The position numbers were made by a program, and so were the translations under genes. A DNA stretch of 64,000 nucleotides from Dechloromonas denitrificans (GTDB lineage: Bacteria; Pseudomonadota; Gammaproteobacteria; Burkholderiales; Rhodocyclaceae). Positions 17,619 to 26,375 of this stretch are shown here, in pieces. How positions within the stretch are numbered: the stretch's first letter is position 1; the number at the start of each line of letters is the position of its first letter. Under the pieces are notes generated by a model. It ran no database searches, had not been told where the DNA came from, and was given only the letters and a program-made list of their open reading frames with translations. The stretch is from assembly GCF_001551835.1 (NCBI RefSeq), contig NZ_LODL01000007.1:287016-351015 (forward strand). Direction: 5' to 3'.

Positions 17619-18921
17619 GGCAATGCGGGACAAGTCCTCTTTTCGAGCACAATCGATCAGCGCTGGGGCGGGCTATTCGCCCCGCCACCCGCATCGGCAG
17701 CCACCACGAAAAGAGACGGGAGGAAAACTCTACAGCCATCCGCTTTGGCGCTGGGCAAAGCAACGTTTTCTCGACCATCCGGGCAGCTCACTTCTGTCAC
17801 TGGCCTTTGCAGTCGGTGGAGTTTTGATGCTGACCCATTTCGTCCACATCAAATATCTGCCGACCATCGATCTGAAATCAGCAACGGGAATCCTGCTCGG
17901 CGTAGCAATGTCTGGCGCCCTGACCATTGGCTCGGTGGCGATTCTGCTTGGCATCCCCGGCGCCTTGATGCAGTTATGCGTGCACTACAAGGTACTCAAT
18001 CCGGGAACCGAAGACCTGAAAAAGGAGCAAGGAAGCAAAGAGCGGAAAAACCGCAAAGGTAATGGCCGCGTCAATTTCTTGCTTCACATTTACGCCAGCG
18101 TCGCCATTGCGCTTTCTTTGCTCCTTGGCCCCTATTACTTCGACGCCACAGAAACCTTTTTCGCTTGGCCGGTGGGATCAGTTATTGTCGGCATTAGCGT
18201 CATTTTTTTGCTTTGCGTCGCGGCACTTGTAATTCGACACCGCAACGGAGGCCCGGTTAAACGACTTGCCCGGATTCGCTTCCGTAAAAATTGTGGTCAC
18301 ACCCACGGCCTTTGGATTCTGGGGTTCCTGACGCTGCTCCAAGTCTTGGTCTGTGCTTTCCTTCTACAGATTTTTCCTTTCTTTAGGCAAGAGAGCGACT
18401 TAATCAGCCTGATCAATTTTGGTCTAGCCATTTCGCTAAGCGCAGCAATCGGCATAGCCATCCGCCACAGTTGGAAATCGGCAGCCCTATCCCTCGGTGC
18501 CGGTGTTTTCCTTCTAATTTTTCTGTTTGACGGCCTTGTTAAAGTTTCCGATGCCGTCATGAAAACGCTCAAGCTTGGCAATCTCGAAAACACGACGCTC
18601 CTGGTTTCATCTGCCGGTTGCCAAGTCATCACCGGCACGCTCGGCTGTGGGCGCTGTGCATCGTCAAATGGCGAAAAAACCCCAGTCTTCCGTATCCAGG
18701 GTCTAAAAATTCTCTCCCGCGTTGGCGAAGAGCATTTGCTGGCGTTCCAGAAAGAGCAGCAGGAAACCCGCTTCCTGCTACGTTCACCGGAAGTCATCAG
18801 CATTTCCTACTCGGCACAAAGCAAGGAAGAGCTACCGTCAACACCGGCAACGCTGCCGGCTTGCGTGACCGTTGAGGCTGTATCAATGCCGCCAGCGGTT
18901 ACGTCGAAGGAAGTCCAATGA
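17587..18921 (+). CDS. Polytopic membrane protein of unknown function in the R-M locus
   Basis: 444 residues from ATG at 17587, overlapping the S gene; an ATG at 17623 behind a G-rich stretch is an equally good start. A basic N-terminus of about 65 residues precedes roughly seven hydrophobic segments (near 68-88, 98-134, 164-184, 192-216, 242-266, 275-295, 300-322). A soluble C-terminal domain of about 120 residues follows, with a Cys-rich TLGCGRCASS motif. I recognise no family. The position inside a restriction locus makes a membrane-acting defence effector or sensor conceivable, but nothing in the sequence proves this. Confidence 0.75.
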   Translation: MKLFKARGGTKAMRDKSSFRAQSISAGAGYSPRHPHRQPPRKETGGKLYSHPLWRWAKQRFLDHPGSSLLSLAFAVGGVLMLTHFVHIKYLPTIDLKSATGILLGVAMSGALTIGSVAILLGIPGALMQLCVHYKVLNPGTEDLKKEQGSKERKNRKGNGRVNFLLHIYASVAIALSLLLGPYYFDATETFFAWPVGSVIVGISVIFLLCVAALVIRHRNGGPVKRLARIRFRKNCGHTHGLWILGFLTLLQVLVCAFLLQIFPFFRQESDLISLINFGLAISLSAAIGIAIRHSWKSAALSLGAGVFLLIFLFDGLVKVSDAVMKTLKLGNLENTTLLVSSAGCQVITGTLGCGRCASSNGEKTPVFRIQGLKILSRVGEEHLLAFQKEQQETRFLLRSPEVISISYSAQSKEELPSTPATLPACVTVEAVSMPPAVTSKEVQ

Positions 18922-18977
18922 GTACCCGGCATTTTGATGACCGCTACGGTCAACCGGAAAAATTGGCCAATTTTTAA
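18918..18977 (+). CDS. Possible 19-codon leader ORF before rhuM
   Basis: An ATG overlaps the stop of the membrane protein gene (ATGA) and opens a 19-codon frame ending in TAA 25 nt before the first likely rhuM start. The overlap is typical of translational coupling. It could be a leader peptide that delivers ribosomes to rhuM, which lacks a Shine-Dalgarno sequence, or the remnant of a longer gene. Confidence 0.3.
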   Translation: MSTRHFDDRYGQPEKLANF

Positions 18978-19002
18978 ATTCAATCCAACGCGCACAGTAC
19001 CG

Positions 19003-20016
19003 ATGCCCATGCCCGAACTAATCCTTTACACCTCCGACGACGGCCAGACCAACATCAAGCTACGCGCCGAAGACGGTACGGTCTGGCTGTCGCAGCAGGA
19101 AATGGCCGAACTCTTCGCTTCGAGCAAGCAGAACATCAGCCACCATGTGCGCGCCATTCTGGCCGACGGCGAGCAGGCTGAGGCAACTGTCAAAGAATAT
19201 TTGACAGTTCAAAACGAAGGCAGCAGAAGCGTTCGCCGCAAAACCATGGTCTACAGCCTGCCACTGATCCTGGCTGTCGGCTACCGGGTGCGCTCGGCGC
19301 GAGGCACGCAATTTCGTCAGTGGGCGACCCGGCACCTGAACGAGTTTCTGGTCAAGGGTTTCGTCATGGACGATGCCCGCCTGAAGGACCCGGCCGGTTG
19401 GGATTATTTCGACGAACTGCTGCAACGCATCCGGGACATTCGTTCATCGGAAAAGCGCTTTTACCAGAAGGTTCGGGATATTTACGCCACTGCGGTGGAT
19501 TACGACGGCAACAGCGATGCCGCGCAGCTTTTTTTCAAGAAGGTGCAAAACAAGATGTTGTGGGCAGTCACCGGCCACACAGCGGCAGAACTGATTGCCG
19601 AACGGGCCGACGCCGCCCGCCCGAATATGGGCTTGACCACATGGAGCGGCAACAGAGTTCTGCAAAAGGACGTCACTGTCGCCAAGAATTACCTTGGACC
19701 AGACGAGATGGACGAACTCAACCGCATCGTCACGATGTACCTGGAGTTCGCCGAGGATCAAGCACGCCGCCGCAAGACGATGACCATGGCTGACTGGGCC
19801 AACCGGCTGGATGCCTTTCTCAGCTTCAACGAGCGCGAAGTGCTCACCCACGCCGGCAAACTGCGCGCCGAAGTGGCGGAAAAGCTGGTGCTGGAGCGTT
19901 ATGGCGAATTCGATGCAGGGCGCCGGGAGGCTGCACGGCTGATTGCCGATAGTGACGACCTGCGCTCCCTGGAGGAAATCCGCGATGGGCGACCGAACAA
20001 GAAAACTGGAGACTGA
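19003..20016 (+). CDS. RhuM family protein
   Basis: 337 residues from ATG at 19003 (a second ATG at 19009 gives the more typical MPELILY start). Family hallmarks are the N-terminal DGTVWLSQQEMAELF HTH-like segment, QNISHHVRAIL, and SLPLILAVGYRVRSARGTQFRQWAT followed by LVKGFVMDDARLK. RhuM was named from a Salmonella pathogenicity island, but homologues are common in mobile and restriction loci. Its biochemical role is unknown; DNA binding is likely from the N-terminal domain. It lies 3 nt upstream of the HrgA-like gene and is almost certainly co-transcribed with it. Confidence 0.88.
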   Translation: MPMPELILYTSDDGQTNIKLRAEDGTVWLSQQEMAELFASSKQNISHHVRAILADGEQAEATVKEYLTVQNEGSRSVRRKTMVYSLPLILAVGYRVRSARGTQFRQWATRHLNEFLVKGFVMDDARLKDPAGWDYFDELLQRIRDIRSSEKRFYQKVRDIYATAVDYDGNSDAAQLFFKKVQNKMLWAVTGHTAAELIAERADAARPNMGLTTWSGNRVLQKDVTVAKNYLGPDEMDELNRIVTMYLEFAEDQARRRKTMTMADWANRLDAFLSFNEREVLTHAGKLRAEVAEKLVLERYGEFDAGRREAARLIADSDDLRSLEEIRDGRPNKKTGD

Positions 20017-20019
20017 TCC

Positions 20020-20961
20020 ATGGCGCTGAATCTCCGCCAAACCGTGACCGATTTCCTCAAGATCAACCCAGAGGAGCGCTTTACCGCCCGCGAACTGGCT
20101 TGCTGGATGTTTGAAAATCTACGCGAGGCTTGTGAGGAGAAGCGACGTAACAGCCAGCAGGATCTTTCCGACGATGCGGCGCTGCTGCAGCAATTGGTAG
20201 CCGAAATCGGAGCCAACCGGCCTGAAATCCAGAAACGCTGGCCGCAGGTACGTACAACCGAAACGCGTCCCCGTCGTTATTACTGGACAACCGCCAGCGA
20301 GGCGGCGGAAGTAGCCAAAGTGGAAGGGCTGGCACCGATCGTTCAGGGCAAGTTAACCGATAGCGCACTGAGCGAGCATGACCTCTATCCATTGCTCTGC
20401 CGCTTTCTCCATGTCGAGCAAGGCCTCTACCCGAAACGTATCGACGAGAAACGCTCGACCAACCGCCACGGCCCGAATGGCAACAAGTGGCTCTACCCAG
20501 ATCTGGTCGCCATGGAGGACATCGGTGCCGAGTGGGACCGAGAAATCCGCGCCTGCGTCCAGCAGGCCGGCGCCCAGCGCGCCCGGCTCTGGTCTTTCGA
20601 GGTCAAGTTGCTGGTCAATCGCTCCAATGTGCGGGAAGTCTGGTTCCAGGCGGTGTCCAATTCGTCGTGGGCTAACTTCGGCTATCTGGTCGCTGCCGAC
20701 ATCCAGGAATCGGCCATGAAGGAACTGCGTCTGCTCGCCGCCTCCTATGGCATCGGCTTGATCCGACTGAATACCGAAGATCCGAGCGAAAGCGAAATTC
20801 TCATCCCGGCCCGCGAACGTCCAGACATCGATTGGGACGCCTGCAACCGGCTGGCGATAGAGAACGCCGACTTCCGTGACTTCATTAGTTGGGTGCGCCA
20901 GTTCCACCAGACGGACAACGCCAAGGTGGGCAACTGGGACTTGCCGGAAGCAGTCGACTAG
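20020..20961 (+). CDS. HTH plus PD-(D/E)XK nuclease-like protein (HrgA-like)
   Basis: 313 residues. The N-terminal 110 residues resemble a winged-helix/HARE-type module (LRQTVTDFLKINPEERFTA). The rest carries a PD-(D/E)XK arrangement: P160-D161 in LYPDLV and E194-V-K196 in WSFEVK, then a FGYLVAADI strand. The architecture resembles proteins annotated as HrgA or COG2958, associated with restriction loci. The GGAG ribosome site is placed 8 nt before the ATG. It may be a second nuclease of the island. The family name is from memory of the pattern, so moderate confidence. Confidence 0.7.
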   Translation: MALNLRQTVTDFLKINPEERFTARELACWMFENLREACEEKRRNSQQDLSDDAALLQQLVAEIGANRPEIQKRWPQVRTTETRPRRYYWTTASEAAEVAKVEGLAPIVQGKLTDSALSEHDLYPLLCRFLHVEQGLYPKRIDEKRSTNRHGPNGNKWLYPDLVAMEDIGAEWDREIRACVQQAGAQRARLWSFEVKLLVNRSNVREVWFQAVSNSSWANFGYLVAADIQESAMKELRLLAASYGIGLIRLNTEDPSESEILIPARERPDIDWDACNRLAIENADFRDFISWVRQFHQTDNAKVGNWDLPEAVD

Positions 20962-21164
20962 CTCCGCCGCCAATTGCTACGGTGGACGCCCGGAAAATGG
21001 CAAAAACTGAAGCGGCCCTCGCCCCCTGGCAGTCTGCCCCCCATGGCATGCGCATTGCCTCCTACCTGCCTGCTCGGAATTTAAAGCGCATTCAGGCTAT
21101 CGACTGACGCACGCCGATATAGCTTTGCCATATTGGTGCAGAGCATGTTTTCTGGGGGCAGGAT

Positions 21165-23294
21165 ATGAAGCAATGCAGCATGCTTGGCTGGCCGGCTTGG
21201 CCTCTGTGGATTTGCATTCTGCTAACACTGAGTCTCGGCGCCCAGGCCGGTGATCTTGAGCAAGCCGACATCGCCCGCCGTTTTCCGCCCCCGTTGCGGG
21301 TTGCGGCGAAGCTGACGGAGGTGCCGGCCTGGCCGCTGAACAGCGAACTGACGCCGGCCGGCGGGCCGGTTGGCTATGTTTTTGAGTCGATCGACCTCGC
21401 CCCCATTCCCGGTTTTGAAGGCACGCCGTTCAATCTGCTGATCGCCATCGACGCCCAGGGCAATTTCATGTCGGTCGAAGTCCTGCGCCAGCACGAACCG
21501 GTGTTCCTGTCCGGCCTGGGTATTGGTCCGCTCAATGAGTTCGTCGCGCAATATGCCGGCAAGAACCTCAAACAGCGGATCACCATTGCCAACGTCTATG
21601 GCGAGCGCAATCGCGCCAACACCGACAGCGGTAAGGTTGTGCTGGATGGCGTGACCAAGGCCACCGCTTCCATCCACGTCGTCAATCAGACCGTGCTCGC
21701 CTCGGCGCTAGCGGTAGCCCGGGTTCGCCTGGGACTGGCGACACCCGGCGAACACATCCCGGCCGAAGTGCGGGCCGATACCTTCGAGAAAAAGGATTTT
21801 GCAACGCTGCTCAAGGCGGGCGAGATCGGCTATCGGCAATGGCGCAACGCCGAGGTCGAGGCGCTGTTTTCGGGCAGCGAAGGCAGCGGGCTCGACCCGC
21901 TTGCCTTGCGCGAACCTGATGCCCGCTTTGTCGACCTCTATGTCGCCTATCTCAATGCCCCGACCATCGGCCGGGCGCTGTTGGGCGACGCTGGTTACCA
22001 AAAGCTGATGGAGCGCCTGAGCCCCGGCCAATCGGCCTACTGGGTCGCCACGGCCGGGCGCCTGCTGCTCTATGACGAGGATTTTGTCCGGGGCAGCGTT
22101 CCGGCCCGCCTGACCCTGAGCCAGGACCAGGTGCCGCTGGCCGCCCGCGATGCCGATCTCGAACTTGCGTCACCGGCCGGCGCCCCCGCCCTGGCCTCGG
22201 CCCTGATCCTGAAAACCCCGGAGCTGTCCGGAGTCGACCCCGGCCGACCGATCAGCATCGGCCTCGACATCGTCCGCGAAAAAGGCCAGGTCTATCCGAC
22301 CCGCATCCGCCAGACACTGACGCTGGACTACCGCGCCCCAGGCCGCTATTTCACCTACCCACCAACGCCGCTACCGGCCTGGCTGGTCGCCTGGGGCGCG
22401 CGCTGGCCGGAACTGGCGGCGATCGGCCTCGCCCTCGTCCTGCTCAGCGTCGTACTGGCCCGGCCGCGCTGGATTTCCATCGCCCCGCGCCGGCTGGCGA
22501 TCTTCCGCCGCGGCTTCCTCGCCTTCACGCTGCTCTTCATCGGCTGGCACGCCCAGGGGCAACTTTCCATCGTCCAGCTCACCGGCGCGGTCAAAACCCT
22601 GTCCGCCGGCCAGAACCTGGGCAGTTTCCTCTACGACCCCGTTTCCCTGCTGCTGATCGCCTTCACGCTACTCAGTTTCTTTGTCTGGGGGCGCGGCACC
22701 TTCTGCGGCTGGCTGTGCCCGTTCGGCGCCCTGCAGGAATTTCTCGCCCTGCTTGCCCAGCGCCTGCACCTCAAGGTGAAACACCTGCCGCCCGGCCTTG
22801 AAGTGGCCATGGAACGCGGCCGTTACCTCCTACTCGGTGTCCTGCTGCTAGCCGCCGCCTTTGCCCCGCAAGTGGCCGAATCACTGGTCGAAGTCGAACC
22901 GTTCAAGACCAGCATTACGCTGGGTTTCGAGCGTAGTTGGCCGTTCGTCGCCTGGGCGGCATTTCTGCTGCTGCTCAGCGCGCTCTATTACAAATTCTTC
23001 TGCCGCTTCATCTGTCCGCTCGGCGCCGCCATCACCCTCGGCGGCCGTTTGCGCCGCTGGGACTGGCTGCCCCGCCGCAAGGAATGCGGCCAACCTTGCC
23101 AAACCTGCAGGTCGCGCTGCGAGTACGACGCCATCGCCCGCGACGGCCACATCATCTACGACCGCTGCTTTCAGTGCCTCGACTGTGTCGGCATTTATCA
23201 CGACGCGCAGCGCTGCGCCCCGTTGATTTTCCACGCCCGCAAAGGACGGGATTTTCCGCTGCCGCGAGCAGATGGCACGCATAAAGCGCATTGA
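21165..23294 (+). CDS. NosR/NirI-type flavo-ferredoxin membrane protein
   Basis: 709 residues. Signal peptide, then a periplasmic FMN-binding domain with a DGVTKATAS motif whose threonine could carry covalent FMN, then about five TM helices and two CxxxCP motifs (FCGWLCP, FCRFICP). A cytoplasmic tail holds ferredoxin-like cysteines (ECGQPCQTCRSRC, CFQCLDC). NosR passes electrons to, or supports expression and maturation of, nitrous oxide reductase; NirI does the same for nitrite reductase. Neither nosZ nor nirS is adjacent, so this is a solitary copy whose partner lies elsewhere. The GGGGGCAGGA sequence upstream is a good ribosome site. Confidence 0.88.
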   Translation: MKQCSMLGWPAWPLWICILLTLSLGAQAGDLEQADIARRFPPPLRVAAKLTEVPAWPLNSELTPAGGPVGYVFESIDLAPIPGFEGTPFNLLIAIDAQGNFMSVEVLRQHEPVFLSGLGIGPLNEFVAQYAGKNLKQRITIANVYGERNRANTDSGKVVLDGVTKATASIHVVNQTVLASALAVARVRLGLATPGEHIPAEVRADTFEKKDFATLLKAGEIGYRQWRNAEVEALFSGSEGSGLDPLALREPDARFVDLYVAYLNAPTIGRALLGDAGYQKLMERLSPGQSAYWVATAGRLLLYDEDFVRGSVPARLTLSQDQVPLAARDADLELASPAGAPALASALILKTPELSGVDPGRPISIGLDIVREKGQVYPTRIRQTLTLDYRAPGRYFTYPPTPLPAWLVAWGARWPELAAIGLALVLLSVVLARPRWISIAPRRLAIFRRGFLAFTLLFIGWHAQGQLSIVQLTGAVKTLSAGQNLGSFLYDPVSLLLIAFTLLSFFVWGRGTFCGWLCPFGALQEFLALLAQRLHLKVKHLPPGLEVAMERGRYLLLGVLLLAAAFAPQVAESLVEVEPFKTSITLGFERSWPFVAWAAFLLLLSALYYKFFCRFICPLGAAITLGGRLRRWDWLPRRKECGQPCQTCRSRCEYDAIARDGHIIYDRCFQCLDCVGIYHDAQRCAPLIFHARKGRDFPLPRADGTHKAH

Positions 23295-23405
23295 AACAGG
23301 ACTTTTGCTTCGATTTTTAGTGCCTTAACCGGTCGAAAGCCATGCCCAATGCGTGACTATGTTATACATACGGCCATTCATTTATGGCATAACCGTTACG
23401 GAATC

Positions 23406-24089
23406 ATGAATATGCAAGAAACGCCCGCCGTATTCGGCACCGAAGACATCCTGCGCAGCCTGTGCAATTCAGTGACCAAGGTCCTGAGCATTGCCACCCA
23501 GAGCCAGATTCATTATTCCGGCATGGTCCAGCGCATTACCAAGACCTGCCTGAAACCGGATATCGGCTGTTTCGTCTTGTTCGACGGTGGTTTCTCCGGC
23601 CTGGTCGTCATCAACTTTTCCGCCCAGGCGGCCATGGAACTGTATGAAAGCTACATGCTGAGCATGGGCATGGCCAAGGACGAACTGGCCAGCTCCCATA
23701 CGGCCGACGAAGTCAGCAACGTGATGGGCGAGTTGATGAACCAGATCGTCGGCGACTTCACCGGCAAGGTGGCGCGCGAGTTGCAAACCCACATCACGCA
23801 GAATCAGCCGAAGATGCTGGTTCTCAACAAGCAGGTCATGCTCAGCGTCGATACCAATCTCGACAAGCCGGAAGCCCGCCGCGTCACCTTTTTTACCGGC
23901 CGCAACAACATTTTCTATCTTGAACTGGCGATGGACCGGACCGAGTTCATCAAGCTCAACGACTTCGAGCACGGCGAGGCGCCGGACCCCGACGAACTGA
24001 TGGCCCAGGTCAATGCGCAAGCCGTGACGCCACCGCCCGCCGTCAACTCGGACGAGCACGACGACCTGCTCAAGTCGCTGGGCATGTAA
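23406..24089 (+). CDS. DUF3334 protein (CheX/CheC-like fold)
   Basis: 227 residues from ATG at 23406; an ATG at 23349 would add 19 residues of poor quality and one at 23412 is possible. The sequence is strongly of the DUF3334 type (SLCNSVTKVLS, LKPDIGCFVLFDGGFSGLVV, GELMNQIVGDFTGKV, TQNQPKMLVLNKQ, ARRVTF). The central G-E-L-x-N-Q helix resembles the CheX/CheC phosphatase motif. Function is unproven; a role with a response regulator or flagellar/chemotaxis output is likely. No signal peptide or TM helix is seen. Confidence 0.8.
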   Translation: MNMQETPAVFGTEDILRSLCNSVTKVLSIATQSQIHYSGMVQRITKTCLKPDIGCFVLFDGGFSGLVVINFSAQAAMELYESYMLSMGMAKDELASSHTADEVSNVMGELMNQIVGDFTGKVARELQTHITQNQPKMLVLNKQVMLSVDTNLDKPEARRVTFFTGRNNIFYLELAMDRTEFIKLNDFEHGEAPDPDELMAQVNAQAVTPPPAVNSDEHDDLLKSLGM

Positions 24090-24325
24090 GCCCGGTACCC
24101 GGTACCGGTGGCGGCTAGCCCGCCGCCGGTCAACGGCCCAAAACAGGCAAAAAGCAAAAACTGGCGCGGCAAGCGCTGCCCAACATTCCCGGACGACCGG
24201 CAAACGTTGACCCTAATCAAAAGGTCTTCGTATTACCCCGTACTTTCGTCGTATTGACTTGGTCAAGATTGCGGCTGTGGTGATAATTACCCACTTTGCA
24301 AATAGTGTCTTCGGAAGGCGCCGCC

Positions 24326-26188
24326 GTGAATCTGAATGTCAAGGTCACCCTCTTTTTTGTCAGCATCACCGCCGTCCTGCTGGCGGTGCTGATCGCCATC
24401 AGCCTCTACGCCTTTCGCAGCTTTTCGATCGCCTCGGCGACCGAACACATCCGCACGGCCAGTGAAATCGTCCGGGTGCATCTGACCGAATCGATGATCA
24501 ACGGCGTCATCGACAAACGGGAACGCTTCCTGCAGCGCCTGGTGGAGGTGCAAGGCCTCAAATCGGCCCGGGTCATGCGTTCGCCCGACGTTGAAAAGCA
24601 GTTCGGCAAGGGCCTGAGCGTCGAGTCGGCAGCCGACGACATCGAGCGCCGCGTGCTGAGCGAAGGCAAGGCGCATTTCGAACTGACGACGGTCGGCGAC
24701 GAAACCGTCTTCCGCGGCACCATTCCCTATATCGCGACATCCAGCGGCAGCCCGAACTGCCTGCAGTGCCACCAGGTGGCCGAAGGCACGGTGCTCGGCG
24801 CAGTCAGCATGAGCATGTCGATCGATGCGCTGAAGGAAAAGGCCTTGTTCACGGTAGCCGGCATCGCCGGCGTCGTCACGCTCTTCGCCGTGCTGCTGAT
24901 CCTTTTGCTGCGCCGCCTGCTGCGGCCGATTTCAGATACCGCCAATGCCGTCGAGGAGGCCGTCCAACGGGCGCTGCGCGGCGACTTCAAGGCCCAGGTC
25001 CAGCAACGGACGACCGACGAAATCGGCCAGATTGCCGGCGACATGAACCGCCTGCTGACTTTCCTCGACGATGGCCTGAACCGGATCGGCAGCAATGTCG
25101 CCCGCCTCACCGAGCGCACCCCGGCCCCCGGCGAAAACCTGCTGACGGCGACCATCGACATGGTCGAAGGGCTGACCAATGCCGCCCACTTCAAACAGGC
25201 GATCGAGGAAGACGAGACCAAGGCGGAGATTTACCAGCGCCTGTCGCGCACGCTGCAACACGAATTCGAGCTGGCCGAGTTCTCGCTCTATGAAATCAGC
25301 AATAACAAGAAGCAGATGAAAGGCATCATCGTCGATGGCGAAATCGCCGACACCTGCCGCTGGTGCGATCCGCAGATCCTGGTCCGGCCGGAAGCCTGCC
25401 GCGTCCGGCGCACCGGCCATATCGTCGATGGCATCGGCCATCCGGAAATCTGCTACTCCTTCCGGCCGCCGGCCGAAGTCGGCGAACGCCGCCATGTCTG
25501 CTTCCCGGTCATCCAGTCCGGTGCCGTCGGCAGCGTCGTCCAGTTGCTGGTCACCCCGGCCGAGCAGGACAAGCTGGAAAGCCGCATTCCCTTCATCAAT
25601 GTTTACCTGCGCGAAGCGGCACCGGTCCTCGAAACCAAGCGCCAGATGGAAAGCCTGCGCGACTCGACGCTGACCGACCCGATGACCGGCCTCAACAACC
25701 GCCGCTTCCTTGAGGAATACGTCGAAACCCTGGTCGCCAGCGTCCAGCGCAAGCGCTCGCATGCCGCGATCCTGATGCTCGACCTCGACTACTTCAAGAT
25801 GGTCAACGACACCTACGGCCACGACGCCGGCGACGCCGTACTCAAGGCGCTGTCCACCGTTCTCAAGCAATCGGTGCGCGCCTCCGACCTGGTCATCCGC
25901 TACGGCGGCGAGGAATTCCTGATCATCCTGATCGACACCGTCGGCGAAGCGGCCGAGCGCGTCGCCGACAACATCCGCGTCGCCGTCGAGAACCTCAAGG
26001 TGCAGGTCGCCGGGATCGTTCTGCAAAAGACGATCTCGATCGGTATTTCCGACTTCCCGACCGACAGCGAAACCTTCTGGCAGGCCGTCAAGTTCGCCGA
26101 CGTCGCGCTCTACCAGGCCAAGGAACGCGGCCGCAACCGGATCATCCGCTTCACGCCGGACATGTGGTCCGACACCAAGGAATACTGA
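24326..26188 (+). CDS. Diguanylate cyclase with periplasmic CxxCH sensor and cysteine-rich GAF-like domain
   Basis: 620 residues from GTG at 24326, chosen for the GGAAGG site 7 nt upstream. Order: TM1 (near 8-30), periplasmic sensor to about 175 containing CLQCH (145-149, a c-type heme-binding motif as in DUF3365-like sensors), TM2 (about 178-197), HAMP, a GAF-like domain with Cys pairs (TCRWCDP and three more Cys), and GGDEF (GGEEF, 527-531). The RASD inhibitory site lies five residues earlier. Redox or gas input sensed by heme probably drives c-di-GMP synthesis. Confidence 0.88.
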   Translation: MNLNVKVTLFFVSITAVLLAVLIAISLYAFRSFSIASATEHIRTASEIVRVHLTESMINGVIDKRERFLQRLVEVQGLKSARVMRSPDVEKQFGKGLSVESAADDIERRVLSEGKAHFELTTVGDETVFRGTIPYIATSSGSPNCLQCHQVAEGTVLGAVSMSMSIDALKEKALFTVAGIAGVVTLFAVLLILLLRRLLRPISDTANAVEEAVQRALRGDFKAQVQQRTTDEIGQIAGDMNRLLTFLDDGLNRIGSNVARLTERTPAPGENLLTATIDMVEGLTNAAHFKQAIEEDETKAEIYQRLSRTLQHEFELAEFSLYEISNNKKQMKGIIVDGEIADTCRWCDPQILVRPEACRVRRTGHIVDGIGHPEICYSFRPPAEVGERRHVCFPVIQSGAVGSVVQLLVTPAEQDKLESRIPFINVYLREAAPVLETKRQMESLRDSTLTDPMTGLNNRRFLEEYVETLVASVQRKRSHAAILMLDLDYFKMVNDTYGHDAGDAVLKALSTVLKQSVRASDLVIRYGGEEFLIILIDTVGEAAERVADNIRVAVENLKVQVAGIVLQKTISIGISDFPTDSETFWQAVKFADVALYQAKERGRNRIIRFTPDMWSDTKEY

Positions 26189-26375
26189 GCGACGCCGGCT
26201 AACTGGCGCCCGGCCGACGGCGGGCGTGCCGACCCCGGCGGTCGACGCCCGCCCCGGGCAAAAAGCCAGGCCGGCCCGGACTGGGGAAATCCATGATTGC
26301 CCGGGCTCGGCATTCGCGCCAAGCTCGGCCTTGACCGCGGCATAATGCGCGCCTGACGACAAGAACCGGGACCCC

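Noticed and set aside
24254..24266. TTGAC-TTG-GTCAA resembling an FNR/ANR box upstream of the CxxCH diguanylate cyclase
   Set aside because: FNR/ANR sites need four bases between the half-sites (TTGAY-N4-RTCAA); here there are three. The match is close but wrong in spacing.
24090..24325. Repeated GGTACC words and GC-rich dyads between the DUF3334 and cyclase genes
   Set aside because: They are short and do not form a stem with a T-run or a regular repeat array; no feature could be supported.
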